From NCBI GenBank assembly GCA_903898335.1, contig CAIUEV010000001.1, forward strand, positions 1 to 6,820: DNA of 6,820 nt, in the 5' to 3' direction. The notes below the pieces were generated by a model. That model saw nothing but the letters and a program-made list of their open reading frames with translations. It searched no databases and was not told where the DNA came from. The stretch comes from an uncultured bacterium (GTDB lineage Bacteria; Patescibacteriota; Minisyncoccia; CAIUEV01). The translations under genes were made by a program, and so were the position numbers. Of the stretch, positions 1 to 6,820 are shown piece after piece (the first letter of the stretch is position 1; each line of letters begins with the position of its first letter).

Positions 1-98
1 ACTTGACGATATCCGTTTTTCTTATTCCGAGCATACCAATCGTAATCGAAATCAAACTTTCTGATTGGCGTTTTCTTCAGCTTTTCAATCAGGTTCAT
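1..98 (-). CDS. Unrecognised protein, N-terminal fragment (cut by window edge)
   Basis: The minus strand has an ATG at 98-96 and stays open to the window edge, giving 32 codons. The peptide starts MNLIEKLKKTPIRKF and continues with a patch rich in Asp, Tyr and Trp (residues 16-22, FDFDYDW), then basic residues. A strong ribosome binding site (TAAGGAGG, complement of 103-110) lies a few bases upstream, which is the main reason to accept so short a fragment as a gene and to fix its start. There is no signal peptide or membrane segment in the visible part. I do not recognise the family. It is transcribed away from the cysteine-rich gene at 254, with which it shares a 155-base intergenic region. 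Most of the protein lies outside the window, so no function is proposed. Confidence 0.6.
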   Translation of the reverse strand, partial: MNLIEKLKKTPIRKFDFDYDWYARNKKNGYRQ

Positions 99-102
99 TT
101 CC

Positions 103-110
103 CCTCCTTA
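103..110 (-). promoter_or_regulatory. Strong Shine-Dalgarno site of the leftmost minus-strand gene
   Basis: Read on the minus strand this is TAAGGAGG, followed by GGAA and then the ATG at 98. It is a near-perfect complement to the 16S rRNA 3' end. It decides the start of the partial gene. It is notable because five of the other six genes in the window have no such site. Confidence 0.75.
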
Positions 111-148
111 AAATAAATTGTGTTAAAGTGCTTGACCTATACAGCTCA

Positions 149-176
149 ATTATGCAGAAATATTTAAAAAAAACAA
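149..176 (-). promoter_or_regulatory. Candidate sigma-70-type promoter for the leftmost minus-strand gene
   Basis: On the minus strand, TTGTTT (176-171) and CATAAT (154-149) are separated by 16 bases. The -10 matches the TATAAT consensus at five of six positions; the -35 is weaker. Transcription would begin near position 142, leaving a leader of about 43 bases that contains the Shine-Dalgarno site. The region is very AT-rich, so chance matches are likely. Confidence 0.35.
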
Positions 177-185
177 GAGAAATGG

Positions 186-214
186 TTGCTTTTTGGCTAA
201 AATCATGCTAGTTT
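186..214 (+). promoter_or_regulatory. Candidate promoter of the cysteine-rich gene, extended -10 type
   Basis: TTGCTT (186-191) is followed after 17 bases by TAGTTT (209-214). The -10 is preceded by TGC (206-208), the extended -10 pattern TGnTAnnnT. Transcription would start near 221, giving a leader of about 33 bases that carries the Shine-Dalgarno site. The correct spacing and the extended -10 make this a better candidate than the other AT-rich matches in this gap. Confidence 0.5.
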
Positions 215-222
215 GGCCAAAA
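191..222. promoter_or_regulatory. Inverted repeat spanning the -10 region; possible operator
   Basis: TTTTGGC (191-197) and its exact reverse complement GCCAAAA (216-222) are separated by 18 bases. The pair brackets the proposed -10 box (209-214), a position where a dimeric repressor would block transcription. The arms are only 7 bases and the spacing is long, so a chance occurrence cannot be excluded. No transcription factor is encoded in the window to pair with it. Confidence 0.25.
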
Positions 223-239
223 GTTCTTTACCCGATAAA

Positions 240-247
240 AAGGAGGT
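240..247 (+). promoter_or_regulatory. Strong Shine-Dalgarno site of the cysteine-rich gene
   Basis: AAGGAGGT lies six bases before the ATG at 254, which is both the ideal sequence and ideal spacing. It fixes the start codon and supports the plus-strand reading of this region over the longer antisense frame. Confidence 0.85.
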
Positions 248-253
248 CCGGCG

Positions 254-589
254 ATGGAAAATGTTTGTCAGAAGCACGGCTGTAGCGACTGTTGTAGCCC
301 CGTAAAACTTCGAGGATATGCAGTTATTGAACTTGAGAAAATCGGAAAACCTTTCGTAAGTACGGGAGAAATCTACATTCCGGAAAGTCGGCCTGATACA
401 GTTCGTCTTCACACTTTTGAGTGCTTGAATTTCGACTCTGAAAACGGTCGTTGCCTTGATTATGAAAATCGACCGGAAATATGTCGAAACACAAAATGTG
501 GCGCCTTCTTTACGCCGCATGAAGATGAGCAAAGGAAAATAATTGATAGGTACCGTAATGAAAAATTTATGGTGCTTAAGTTCCATTGA
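254..589 (+). CDS. YkgJ-type cysteine-cluster protein (putative Zn/Fe-binding)
   Basis: A small 111-residue protein with eight cysteines arranged as in the YkgJ (UPF0153, CxxCxxCC) family. An N-terminal cluster holds C5, H8, C10, C13 and C14 (GCSDCC). A second half has C57, C67, C77 and C82, including the family-like stretch CLDYENRPEICR (67-78), which corresponds to the usual GxCxIYxxRPxxCR pattern. Members are thought to bind iron or zinc; the biochemical role is not established, so the assignment is to a family and not to a function. It has no signal peptide or membrane segment and is probably cytoplasmic. The start is set by AAGGAGGT six bases upstream. The gene stands alone, with its own promoter candidate and terminator, divergent from the gene at 1-98. 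Its strong ribosome binding site sets it apart from the housekeeping genes to the right. The longer antisense frame (607-203) has no such support. Confidence 0.78.
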   Translation: MENVCQKHGCSDCCSPVKLRGYAVIELEKIGKPFVSTGEIYIPESRPDTVRLHTFECLNFDSENGRCLDYENRPEICRNTKCGAFFTPHEDEQRKIIDRYRNEKFMVLKFH

Positions 590-615
590 TCTTTTTTCTT
601 CCGTCATTATTAATT

Positions 616-644
616 AAGAGACCTAACGAGAGGTCTCTTTTTTT
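616..644 (+). terminator. Intrinsic terminator after the cysteine-rich gene
   Basis: A perfect 9-bp stem is formed by AAGAGACCT (616-624) and AGGTCTCTT (631-639) with a six-base loop (AACGAG), followed by a T run to 644 and a further T run after one C. It lies 27 bases after the stop codon at 587-589 and separates this gene from ddl. Confidence 0.88.
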
Positions 645-658
645 CTTTTTTTAATTAT

Positions 659-689
659 TTGTTAAAATTTACTGAAATAATCCTAATCT
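659..689 (+). promoter_or_regulatory. Candidate ddl promoter giving a leaderless or near-leaderless transcript
   Basis: TTGTTA (659-664) and TAATCT (684-689) are separated by 19 bases, longer than ideal. The -10 ends seven bases before the A of the ddl ATG at 697, so transcription would begin at or next to the start codon. ddl lies just after a strong terminator and needs its own promoter, and the gap offers little other room. No Shine-Dalgarno site is present. Confidence 0.35.
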
Positions 690-696
690 TATTTTC

Positions 697-1752
697 ATGA
701 CCACGAAAAAAAACAAAAAACTGCGTCTCGCTTTGTTCTTTGGCGGTCGCTCAGCGGAACACGAGGTTTCCGTTGTTTCGGCTCAGAATGTTTTTTCCGC
801 CATTGATAAAAAGAAATATGTGATCGAACTGGTTGGCATAAAGAAAGATGGAAGTTGGGTTTCAGTCAAAACAAAAGATTTTATCGATAAAAATTTTTCT
901 CTTGGTAAGTCGACGAATTTCGTCTCACCTTTTTTTGAGAATAAAAAATTCTTTATTTGGCAGAAAGGAAAAAAATCTCAAATTGATCTGGCTTTTCCTG
1001 TTCTTCACGGTCCTTTCGGAGAGGATGGCACTTTGCAAGGCTTACTGAGTTTCTTTGATGTGCCCTTTGTCGGCGCCGGAGTTATCGGTTCCGCGGTGGG
1101 AATGGACAAAGATGTAATGAAAAGACTTTTGAAAGAAGCTGGCATTGGAATTCCTAAATTTATTGTTTATGAAAAATATGAATCCAAAACCATAGAGTTT
1201 AATAAAATCAAAAAAATTCTCAGTCTACCGTTCTTTGTTAAGCCGGCCAATCTTGGATCTTCAGTGGGGATCAGTAAAGTTGAAAAGCAACAAGATTTTA
1301 GCCCCGCCATTAAAGAAGCTTTCAAGTTTGATCGGAAAATAATTATCGAAGAGGGGGTTGTCGGTAGAGAAATAGAGTGTGCGGTTTTAGGCAACGATCT
1401 CCCCAAAGCTTCTATCTTAGGTGAAATCGTGCCCAAACACAGCTTTTATTCCTATAAAGCCAAATACTTGGATAAGAGCGGAGCCGATCTGATTATTCCG
1501 GCTGAAGTTCCAAGTAATATTAAAAGAAAGATTCAAGAAACCGCTATCAAAGTTTTTAAAGTATTGAATTGCAGGGGGCTGGGCCGAGTGGATTTTTTTC
1601 TCGAAAAAGACGGTACTATTTTAGTCAACGAAATAAACACTTTGCCGGGCTTCACTTCTATCAGTATGTATCCTAAACTTTGGCAGGAAAGTGGAATCGG
1701 CTACAGCGAGCTCATAGACAAGCTGATAGAGCTCGCGCTGGGGAAAAAATAA
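697..1752 (+). CDS. ddl: D-alanine--D-alanine ligase
   Basis: Joins two D-alanines using ATP to make the D-Ala-D-Ala dipeptide of peptidoglycan precursors; cytoplasmic. The 351-residue protein has the full ATP-grasp layout. An N-terminal lobe carries GGRSAEHEVS (16-25) with the conserved Glu21, and HGPFGEDGTLQG (104-115). The central lobe has VKPANLGSSVGI (181-192), the serine loop, and GREIE (223-227). The C-terminal lobe has AKY (255-257), whose Lys and Tyr match the Lys215/Tyr216 pair of E. coli DdlB (my recollection of its numbering). The magnesium ligands are D299 (GRVDFF), E312 and N314 (NEINTLPGFTS). The Tyr favours D-Ala-D-Ala over D-Ala-D-Lac specificity. Length is slightly above the E. 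coli enzymes because of a basic N-terminus (MTTKKNKK) and small insertions. No Shine-Dalgarno site precedes the ATG. No mur or fts genes are adjacent; it stands alone and converges on groEL. Confidence 0.95.
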   Translation: MTTKKNKKLRLALFFGGRSAEHEVSVVSAQNVFSAIDKKKYVIELVGIKKDGSWVSVKTKDFIDKNFSLGKSTNFVSPFFENKKFFIWQKGKKSQIDLAFPVLHGPFGEDGTLQGLLSFFDVPFVGAGVIGSAVGMDKDVMKRLLKEAGIGIPKFIVYEKYESKTIEFNKIKKILSLPFFVKPANLGSSVGISKVEKQQDFSPAIKEAFKFDRKIIIEEGVVGREIECAVLGNDLPKASILGEIVPKHSFYSYKAKYLDKSGADLIIPAEVPSNIKRKIQETAIKVFKVLNCRGLGRVDFFLEKDGTILVNEINTLPGFTSISMYPKLWQESGIGYSELIDKLIELALGKK

Positions 1753-1762
1753 TTACCCACAA

Positions 1763-1799
1763 AAAAAAGACGGAACGATTTTTTCGCCCCGTCTTTTTT
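1763..1799. terminator. Bidirectional intrinsic terminator shared by ddl and groEL
   Basis: AAAAAAGACGG (1763-1773) pairs with CCGTCTTTTTT (1789-1799) in an 11-bp stem; the 15-base loop can form a small inner CGA/TCG pair. It has a T run on the plus strand and, read the other way, a T run from the eight A residues at 1761-1768. It lies 10 bases after the ddl stop and 16 bases beyond the groEL stop, so it can end both convergent transcripts. Confidence 0.88.
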
Positions 1800-1815
1800 A
1801 AATTGTCCTTCAGTC

Positions 1816-3548
<1,733 letters not shown>

Positions 3549-3561
3549 AATATTTTTTCAT

Positions 3562-3590
3562 TTTACAACAACGATAAGAGAAGCTATAAA
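3562..3590 (+). promoter_or_regulatory. Promoter of dnaG (and probably mutM and the downstream gene)
   Basis: TTTACA (3562-3567) and TATAAA (3585-3590) are separated by exactly 17 bases; each matches the consensus at five of six positions. Transcription would begin near 3597, giving a leader of about 26 bases with no Shine-Dalgarno site. The CIRCE element ends 13 bases upstream of this -35 box. Confidence 0.65.
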
Positions 3591-3622
3591 TTAAAGAAAT
3601 CTAAATTAAAAAATTTTCGAAC

Positions 3623-5434
3623 ATGTCCTCCCTAATTGAAGAAATAAAACAGAAAAACGATATAGTGGAAACGATAAGCGCTTATGTCAAAATGACACCG
3701 GCCGGGAGCAATTTTAAAGGTCTCTGCCCATTCCATCGAGAAAAAACCCCTTCCTTTATGGTGAGCCGCGAAAAACAAATATTTCACTGCTTTGGATGTT
3801 CAAAGGGAGGAGATGTAATCACTTTCATTCAGGAGATTGAAGGTTTGGAATTTAAAGAAGCTCTGAAGATTCTGGCGGAAAAAGCCAATATCGATTACCA
3901 GCTTTGGCAAAAAAACGGTTTTACTCCCAGAAATAATGATCAAAAAGAAATTATTCGTCAGGTTCTGGATAAAACCGCCTCTTTTTTTGAAAAAAAACTG
4001 CTTTCAGATGAAGGATCTACCGCTTTAAATTACCTAAAAGAAAGAAGAGTCAGTGATGAAAGTCGAAAAAATTTCCGACTGGGTTACGCTCCCGATTCAT
4101 TCAACTCTTTGTTTGATTTTTTGAGAAAAAACGGCTTCACTGAAAAAGAAATTTTAGCCAGCGGCAGTGTTTACAAAAAAGACAATCAAAACGTTTACGT
4201 GGATCGATTTCGTAATCGACTGACTTTCCCCATCACTGACAGCTTGGGCCGAGTGGTGGGTTTTTCCGCTCGAGTTCTCCCCGGAGACCAAGGAGATCAA
4301 GGCAAATACATAAACACACCCCAAACGGAATATTACGATAAAGGGGCTTTACTATACGGCTTTAATCAAGCTAAAAAAGCCATCCGGGAAAACAGCGAGG
4401 TTATTCTTCTCGAAGGTAACTTGGATGTTGTACTGAGCCACCAAGCCGGAGTAAAACAAGCGGTGGCGACTTGCGGCACAGCTCTCGGTGAGAAGCAATT
4501 GAAATTTTTAAGACGCTACGTTGACAAGTTGGTTTTAGCCTTTGATGCCGATATTGCCGGAGTAAAAGCCACTAAAAGAGCCTCTGAGTTGGCTTGGAAA
4601 GAAGAATTTGATGTCAAGGTCATTTCGATCGATAAAGGTAAAGACGTTGCCGATTTGGTGGCTAGGGATGAGGGCCTTTGGATTAAAAAAAGCCGGCAAA
4701 GAAAAAGTGTTATTGGTTATTTTTACGATCTTTCCTTCAAAAACAGGAACTTGAACTTGGATCAGAAAAAAAATCTAACCGATAAGATCTTAAAATTATT
4801 GACGGGACTGCCTTCTGCCGTAGAAAAATCATACTATCTCAAAAAATTGGCGGAAGAGGTCGGGGTACCGGAAAATCATTTGTGGGAAAAAATCGCTCAA
4901 ATTACCGAGAAAGAGACAAAGTACACTCGCTGGGAGAAACCGGAGAAAAAGCCTTCCGCCTCTCCCAGAAAAAATCGAAAAATGCTCTTGGAGGAAAGAA
5001 TCATCGGCTTTATCTATGCCCTTCCTCGTCTTTATTTCTCTCGCTTTGATGAAATTGAAAGTCTGGAATTCGAAACCCAAGATTGCGCCCAACTTCTGGA
5101 AGAGTTAAAAATTTTTCTCTCCGGTTTTCCTGAGAGTGAAGGAGTTAATCTTAAAAGTTCAGACATTAACTTTTCTGATCGAGAAAAATCTCTCAGAGTG
5201 AAAGAACTTTCGTTAACTCTGGAAAATGAGCTCGGACCTGATTTTTTTGACAATCCTGAACTGATTGAAAAAGAATTTGATGCCAATTTAAAACTCTTGG
5301 GCCGAGAAGTATTGAACCAAAGGAAAAATGAAATTTTAAGAGAAATCAAAAAATCTCAGAAGGACAGCAGTCAAGAGGAACTAAAAAAATTATTCGACCA
5401 ACTGAAAAAAATATCTTCTCAAATAATCACTTAA
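3623..5434 (+). CDS. dnaG: DNA primase DnaG
   Basis: Makes the RNA primers for leading-strand initiation and Okazaki fragments, acting with the replicative helicase DnaB at the fork. The 603-residue protein has the three usual parts. The N-terminal CHC2 zinc-binding domain has C35, H38, C56 and C59 (CPFHREKTPSF and FHCFGCSKGGD). The polymerase core has DRFRNRLTFPI (194-204), KYINTPQTEYYDKG (228-241), and a TOPRIM fold with E264 (EGNLDV), D308 and D310 (FDADIAG), followed by KDVADLV (340-346). The C-terminal helicase-binding region (about 450-603) is charged and predicted helical, with a Lys/Glu-rich probable coiled coil at about 562-600, and is poorly conserved in sequence. Usual TOPRIM wording is EGYMDV, so Tyr-to-Asn and Met-to-Leu changes are present while the acidic residues remain. 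No Shine-Dalgarno site precedes the ATG. It heads a probable operon with mutM eight bases downstream, instead of lying next to rpoD. Confidence 0.96.
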   Translation: MSSLIEEIKQKNDIVETISAYVKMTPAGSNFKGLCPFHREKTPSFMVSREKQIFHCFGCSKGGDVITFIQEIEGLEFKEALKILAEKANIDYQLWQKNGFTPRNNDQKEIIRQVLDKTASFFEKKLLSDEGSTALNYLKERRVSDESRKNFRLGYAPDSFNSLFDFLRKNGFTEKEILASGSVYKKDNQNVYVDRFRNRLTFPITDSLGRVVGFSARVLPGDQGDQGKYINTPQTEYYDKGALLYGFNQAKKAIRENSEVILLEGNLDVVLSHQAGVKQAVATCGTALGEKQLKFLRRYVDKLVLAFDADIAGVKATKRASELAWKEEFDVKVISIDKGKDVADLVARDEGLWIKKSRQRKSVIGYFYDLSFKNRNLNLDQKKNLTDKILKLLTGLPSAVEKSYYLKKLAEEVGVPENHLWEKIAQITEKETKYTRWEKPEKKPSASPRKNRKMLLEERIIGFIYALPRLYFSRFDEIESLEFETQDCAQLLEELKIFLSGFPESEGVNLKSSDINFSDREKSLRVKELSLTLENELGPDFFDNPELIEKEFDANLKLLGREVLNQRKNEILREIKKSQKDSSQEELKKLFDQLKKISSQIIT

Positions 5435-5442
5435 TCAATTGC

Positions 5443-6339
5443 ATGCCTGAATTACCGGAAGTGGAAACCGTTGTTTCCGACCTAAACAAAAAAGTGGTGG
5501 GTAAAAAAATAGTGGGGATCTGGAGCGATTGGACTAAAATGCTCAAGAATATCTCCTTTGAAGAATTAAAGAATAAAGTTGTCGGGAAAAAAATACATAA
5601 AGTCGCTCGAAGAGGGAAAAACATTTTGATTGAGATTGAGGGGGAGAAAACCATTTCAATTCATCTTAAAATGACCGGCCATTTGCTTTGGCGATTGCAA
5701 AAATACTTTCAGCTGTTACCGGCAGAGGTCGTCAAAGAAGATCAAAAGAAACCCTTTAAGGAGAAAGTCAATCAATATGTTCATTTTCGCTTTCTCTTTG
5801 AGCGAGGCAGAGAGCTGGCCTTTTCCGATTTGAGAAAGTTCGGTCGTATTAAATTTTATGACAAAAACATAATTGAGACTTTGAAGGATCCGGAATACGC
5901 CAAACTGGGTCTTGAACCCACTGAGAATGAATTTAATTTTTTCAGCCTCAAGGAATTAACAAAAAAAAGTAAAAATGCCAATAAAGAAGTCAAAATTTTT
6001 TTGTTGAATCAAGAAAATATAAGCGGGATAGGCAATATCTACGCCAGCGAAATCCTTTTTGAAGCCGGCATAAATCCCCAAAAAAAAGTTTCCAGCCTGA
6101 CCGAAAAGGAGTTAAAAAAAATAATTGAAAAAACTAAAAAAATCCTCAAAGAAGCTATAGCCAACAGGGGCACAAGCATAAGCGATTTCAGGGACACTGC
6201 CGGATTGCGCGGCGGTTTTGGCCAGTTAAGAAAAGTCTATCAGCGAAAAGGCGAAAAATGTCCCAGATGTGAAGATAAAATAATTTCTCGGAAGCAGGGG
6301 CAACGAACCACTTTCTACTGCCCAAAATGTCAGCGATAA
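5443..6339 (+). CDS. mutM: Formamidopyrimidine-DNA glycosylase (Fpg/MutM)
   Basis: Bifunctional glycosylase/AP lyase that removes 8-oxoguanine and formamidopyrimidines in base excision repair. The 298-residue protein begins MPELPEVETV: the Pro after Met is the catalytic nucleophile and Glu3 is the conserved acid. K59 (RRGKN) matches the catalytic Lys57 region. M77, R131 and F133 (SDLRKFG) correspond to the Met/Arg/Phe that fill the gap left by the flipped base. The helix-two-turn-helix carries NISGIGNIYASEILF (192-206). A C-terminal zinc finger has C273, C276, C293 and C296, with R288 in GQRTTFYC. About 19 extra residues lie between M77 and the DLRKFG motif (roughly 84-112) compared with E. 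coli; no catalytic element is lost. It starts eight bases after dnaG stops, without a Shine-Dalgarno site, which suggests co-transcription and perhaps coupled translation. Confidence 0.96.
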   Translation: MPELPEVETVVSDLNKKVVGKKIVGIWSDWTKMLKNISFEELKNKVVGKKIHKVARRGKNILIEIEGEKTISIHLKMTGHLLWRLQKYFQLLPAEVVKEDQKKPFKEKVNQYVHFRFLFERGRELAFSDLRKFGRIKFYDKNIIETLKDPEYAKLGLEPTENEFNFFSLKELTKKSKNANKEVKIFLLNQENISGIGNIYASEILFEAGINPQKKVSSLTEKELKKIIEKTKKILKEAIANRGTSISDFRDTAGLRGGFGQLRKVYQRKGEKCPRCEDKIISRKQGQRTTFYCPKCQR

Positions 6340-6356
6340 AAAATAATATTACTTTT

Positions 6357-6820
6357 ATGAAGAAAAATAAAAGCGGTTCTGTTTTGGCTTTATTTTTGGG
6401 ATTCAAGATAATCCTCATGTTTTTTGTTCTTTGTTGCTACGATTTTCTGCCTTTTAGCGCCTGGGACTACGAAAATAATAGCGACCATTTTATCGGTCAG
6501 AATCAAGAGAAGTGGGAGAGAGGCCTTTCCCCCTATGATAGCCCTCACTATCTGAATCTTGCGTATTTCGGCTATGAAAATATGGGTTATTTCGATGAAA
6601 AAGTTCGCGCTTTTTTCCCGCTTTATCCGACACTGATAAGCATATTTTCTTTTTATACAGGGAAGAATTACACTTTGGCCGGCTTAATAATAAGTTTTTT
6701 TGCGCATCTGGCCGGAACTTTAATTTTTTATCAACTGGTAAAACTCGATTGGGATAAAAAGACCGCCTTTGAATCGGTTAAATTTTTCTTGATTTATCCA
6801 ACGGCTTTCTTCTTTCTATC
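6357..6820 (+). CDS. PIG-V-like integral membrane mannosyltransferase, 5' part (cut by window edge)
   Basis: An open frame runs off the right edge with no stop; numbering here is from the alternative ATG at 6327, which would overlap mutM by 13 bases. The ATG at 6357 (MKKNKSGSV) avoids the overlap and starts with a basic leader before a membrane segment, so I prefer it. Neither has a Shine-Dalgarno site. Hydrophobic segments lie at about 17-41, 96-110, 115-138 and 152-164. Between the first two is a soluble loop with YDSPHYLNLAYFGY (70-83) followed by FFPLYPTL (96-103). This matches the WDxxHYLxIAxxGY and FFPLYP pattern of PIG-V-type GT-C mannosyltransferases, and LIYPTAFFF at the edge also fits that family. 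Such enzymes transfer a sugar from a polyprenyl-phosphate donor on the outer side of the membrane. The acceptor is unknown, as is sugar identity in bacterial members. It is probably the third gene of the dnaG-mutM transcript. Confidence 0.75.
   Translation, partial: MKKNKSGSVLALFLGFKIILMFFVLCCYDFLPFSAWDYENNSDHFIGQNQEKWERGLSPYDSPHYLNLAYFGYENMGYFDEKVRAFFPLYPTLISIFSFYTGKNYTLAGLIISFFAHLAGTLIFYQLVKLDWDKKTAFESVKFFLIYPTAFFFL

Noticed and set aside
131..154. TTGACC followed by an AT-rich stretch as an alternative plus-strand promoter
   Set aside because: No acceptable -10 box occurs 16-18 bases downstream; the pair at 186-214 is better spaced and has an extended -10.
203..607. A 134-codon minus-strand frame covering the cysteine-rich gene
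   Set aside because: It is longer than the plus-strand gene but has no ribosome binding site, no recognisable motif, and reads antisense to a frame with a perfect Shine-Dalgarno site and a clear cysteine-family pattern.
4829..5654. Minus-strand frames opposite dnaG and mutM
   Set aside because: These are shadows of the conserved genes with no start signals or recognisable content.

Overview
The window is an ordinary bacterial chromosomal segment. It is AT-rich, with many AAA/lysine codons and short intergenic gaps. I infer a Candidate Phyla Radiation (Patescibacteria) genome, most likely of the Parcubacteria/Paceibacteria type. The reasons are the divergent but complete housekeeping proteins, the absence of Shine-Dalgarno sequences in front of most genes, groEL without an adjacent groES, and dnaG outside the usual rpsU-dnaG-rpoD arrangement. 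This placement rests on general resemblance only; there is no rRNA or marker alignment behind it.

Layout. Positions 1-98 (minus) hold the first 32 codons of an unrecognised protein. A divergent intergenic region (99-253) separates it from a small cysteine-rich YkgJ-type protein (254-589, plus), which ends in a strong intrinsic terminator (616-644). Next comes ddl, D-alanine--D-alanine ligase (697-1752, plus). It converges on groEL (1816-3465, minus) across a shared bidirectional terminator (1763-1799). The groEL promoter carries a CIRCE operator (3522-3548), so repression by HrcA is expected. Divergent from groEL is a rightward group: dnaG primase (3623-5434), mutM/fpg DNA glycosylase (5443-6339), and the 5' part of a polytopic PIG-V-like mannosyltransferase (from 6357, or 6327, running off the window). 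These three are closely spaced and probably co-transcribed from a promoter at 3562-3590.

How the genes fit together. Ddl supplies D-Ala-D-Ala for peptidoglycan. GroEL folds proteins under heat-shock control. DnaG primes replication and MutM removes oxidised purines, so those two are linked by DNA maintenance. The membrane glycosyltransferase would act on a lipid-linked sugar at the cell surface, and its position after mutM is probably incidental. The two leftmost genes differ from the rest in having near-perfect ribosome binding sites, while none of the five other genes has one.

I see no mobile element, CRISPR array, RNA gene or new multi-gene system. The points most worth a second look are the contrast in translation signals, the CxxC motif in the GroEL tail, the possible leaderless start of ddl, the inverted repeat over the promoter of the cysteine-rich gene, and the altered DnaG TOPRIM motif.
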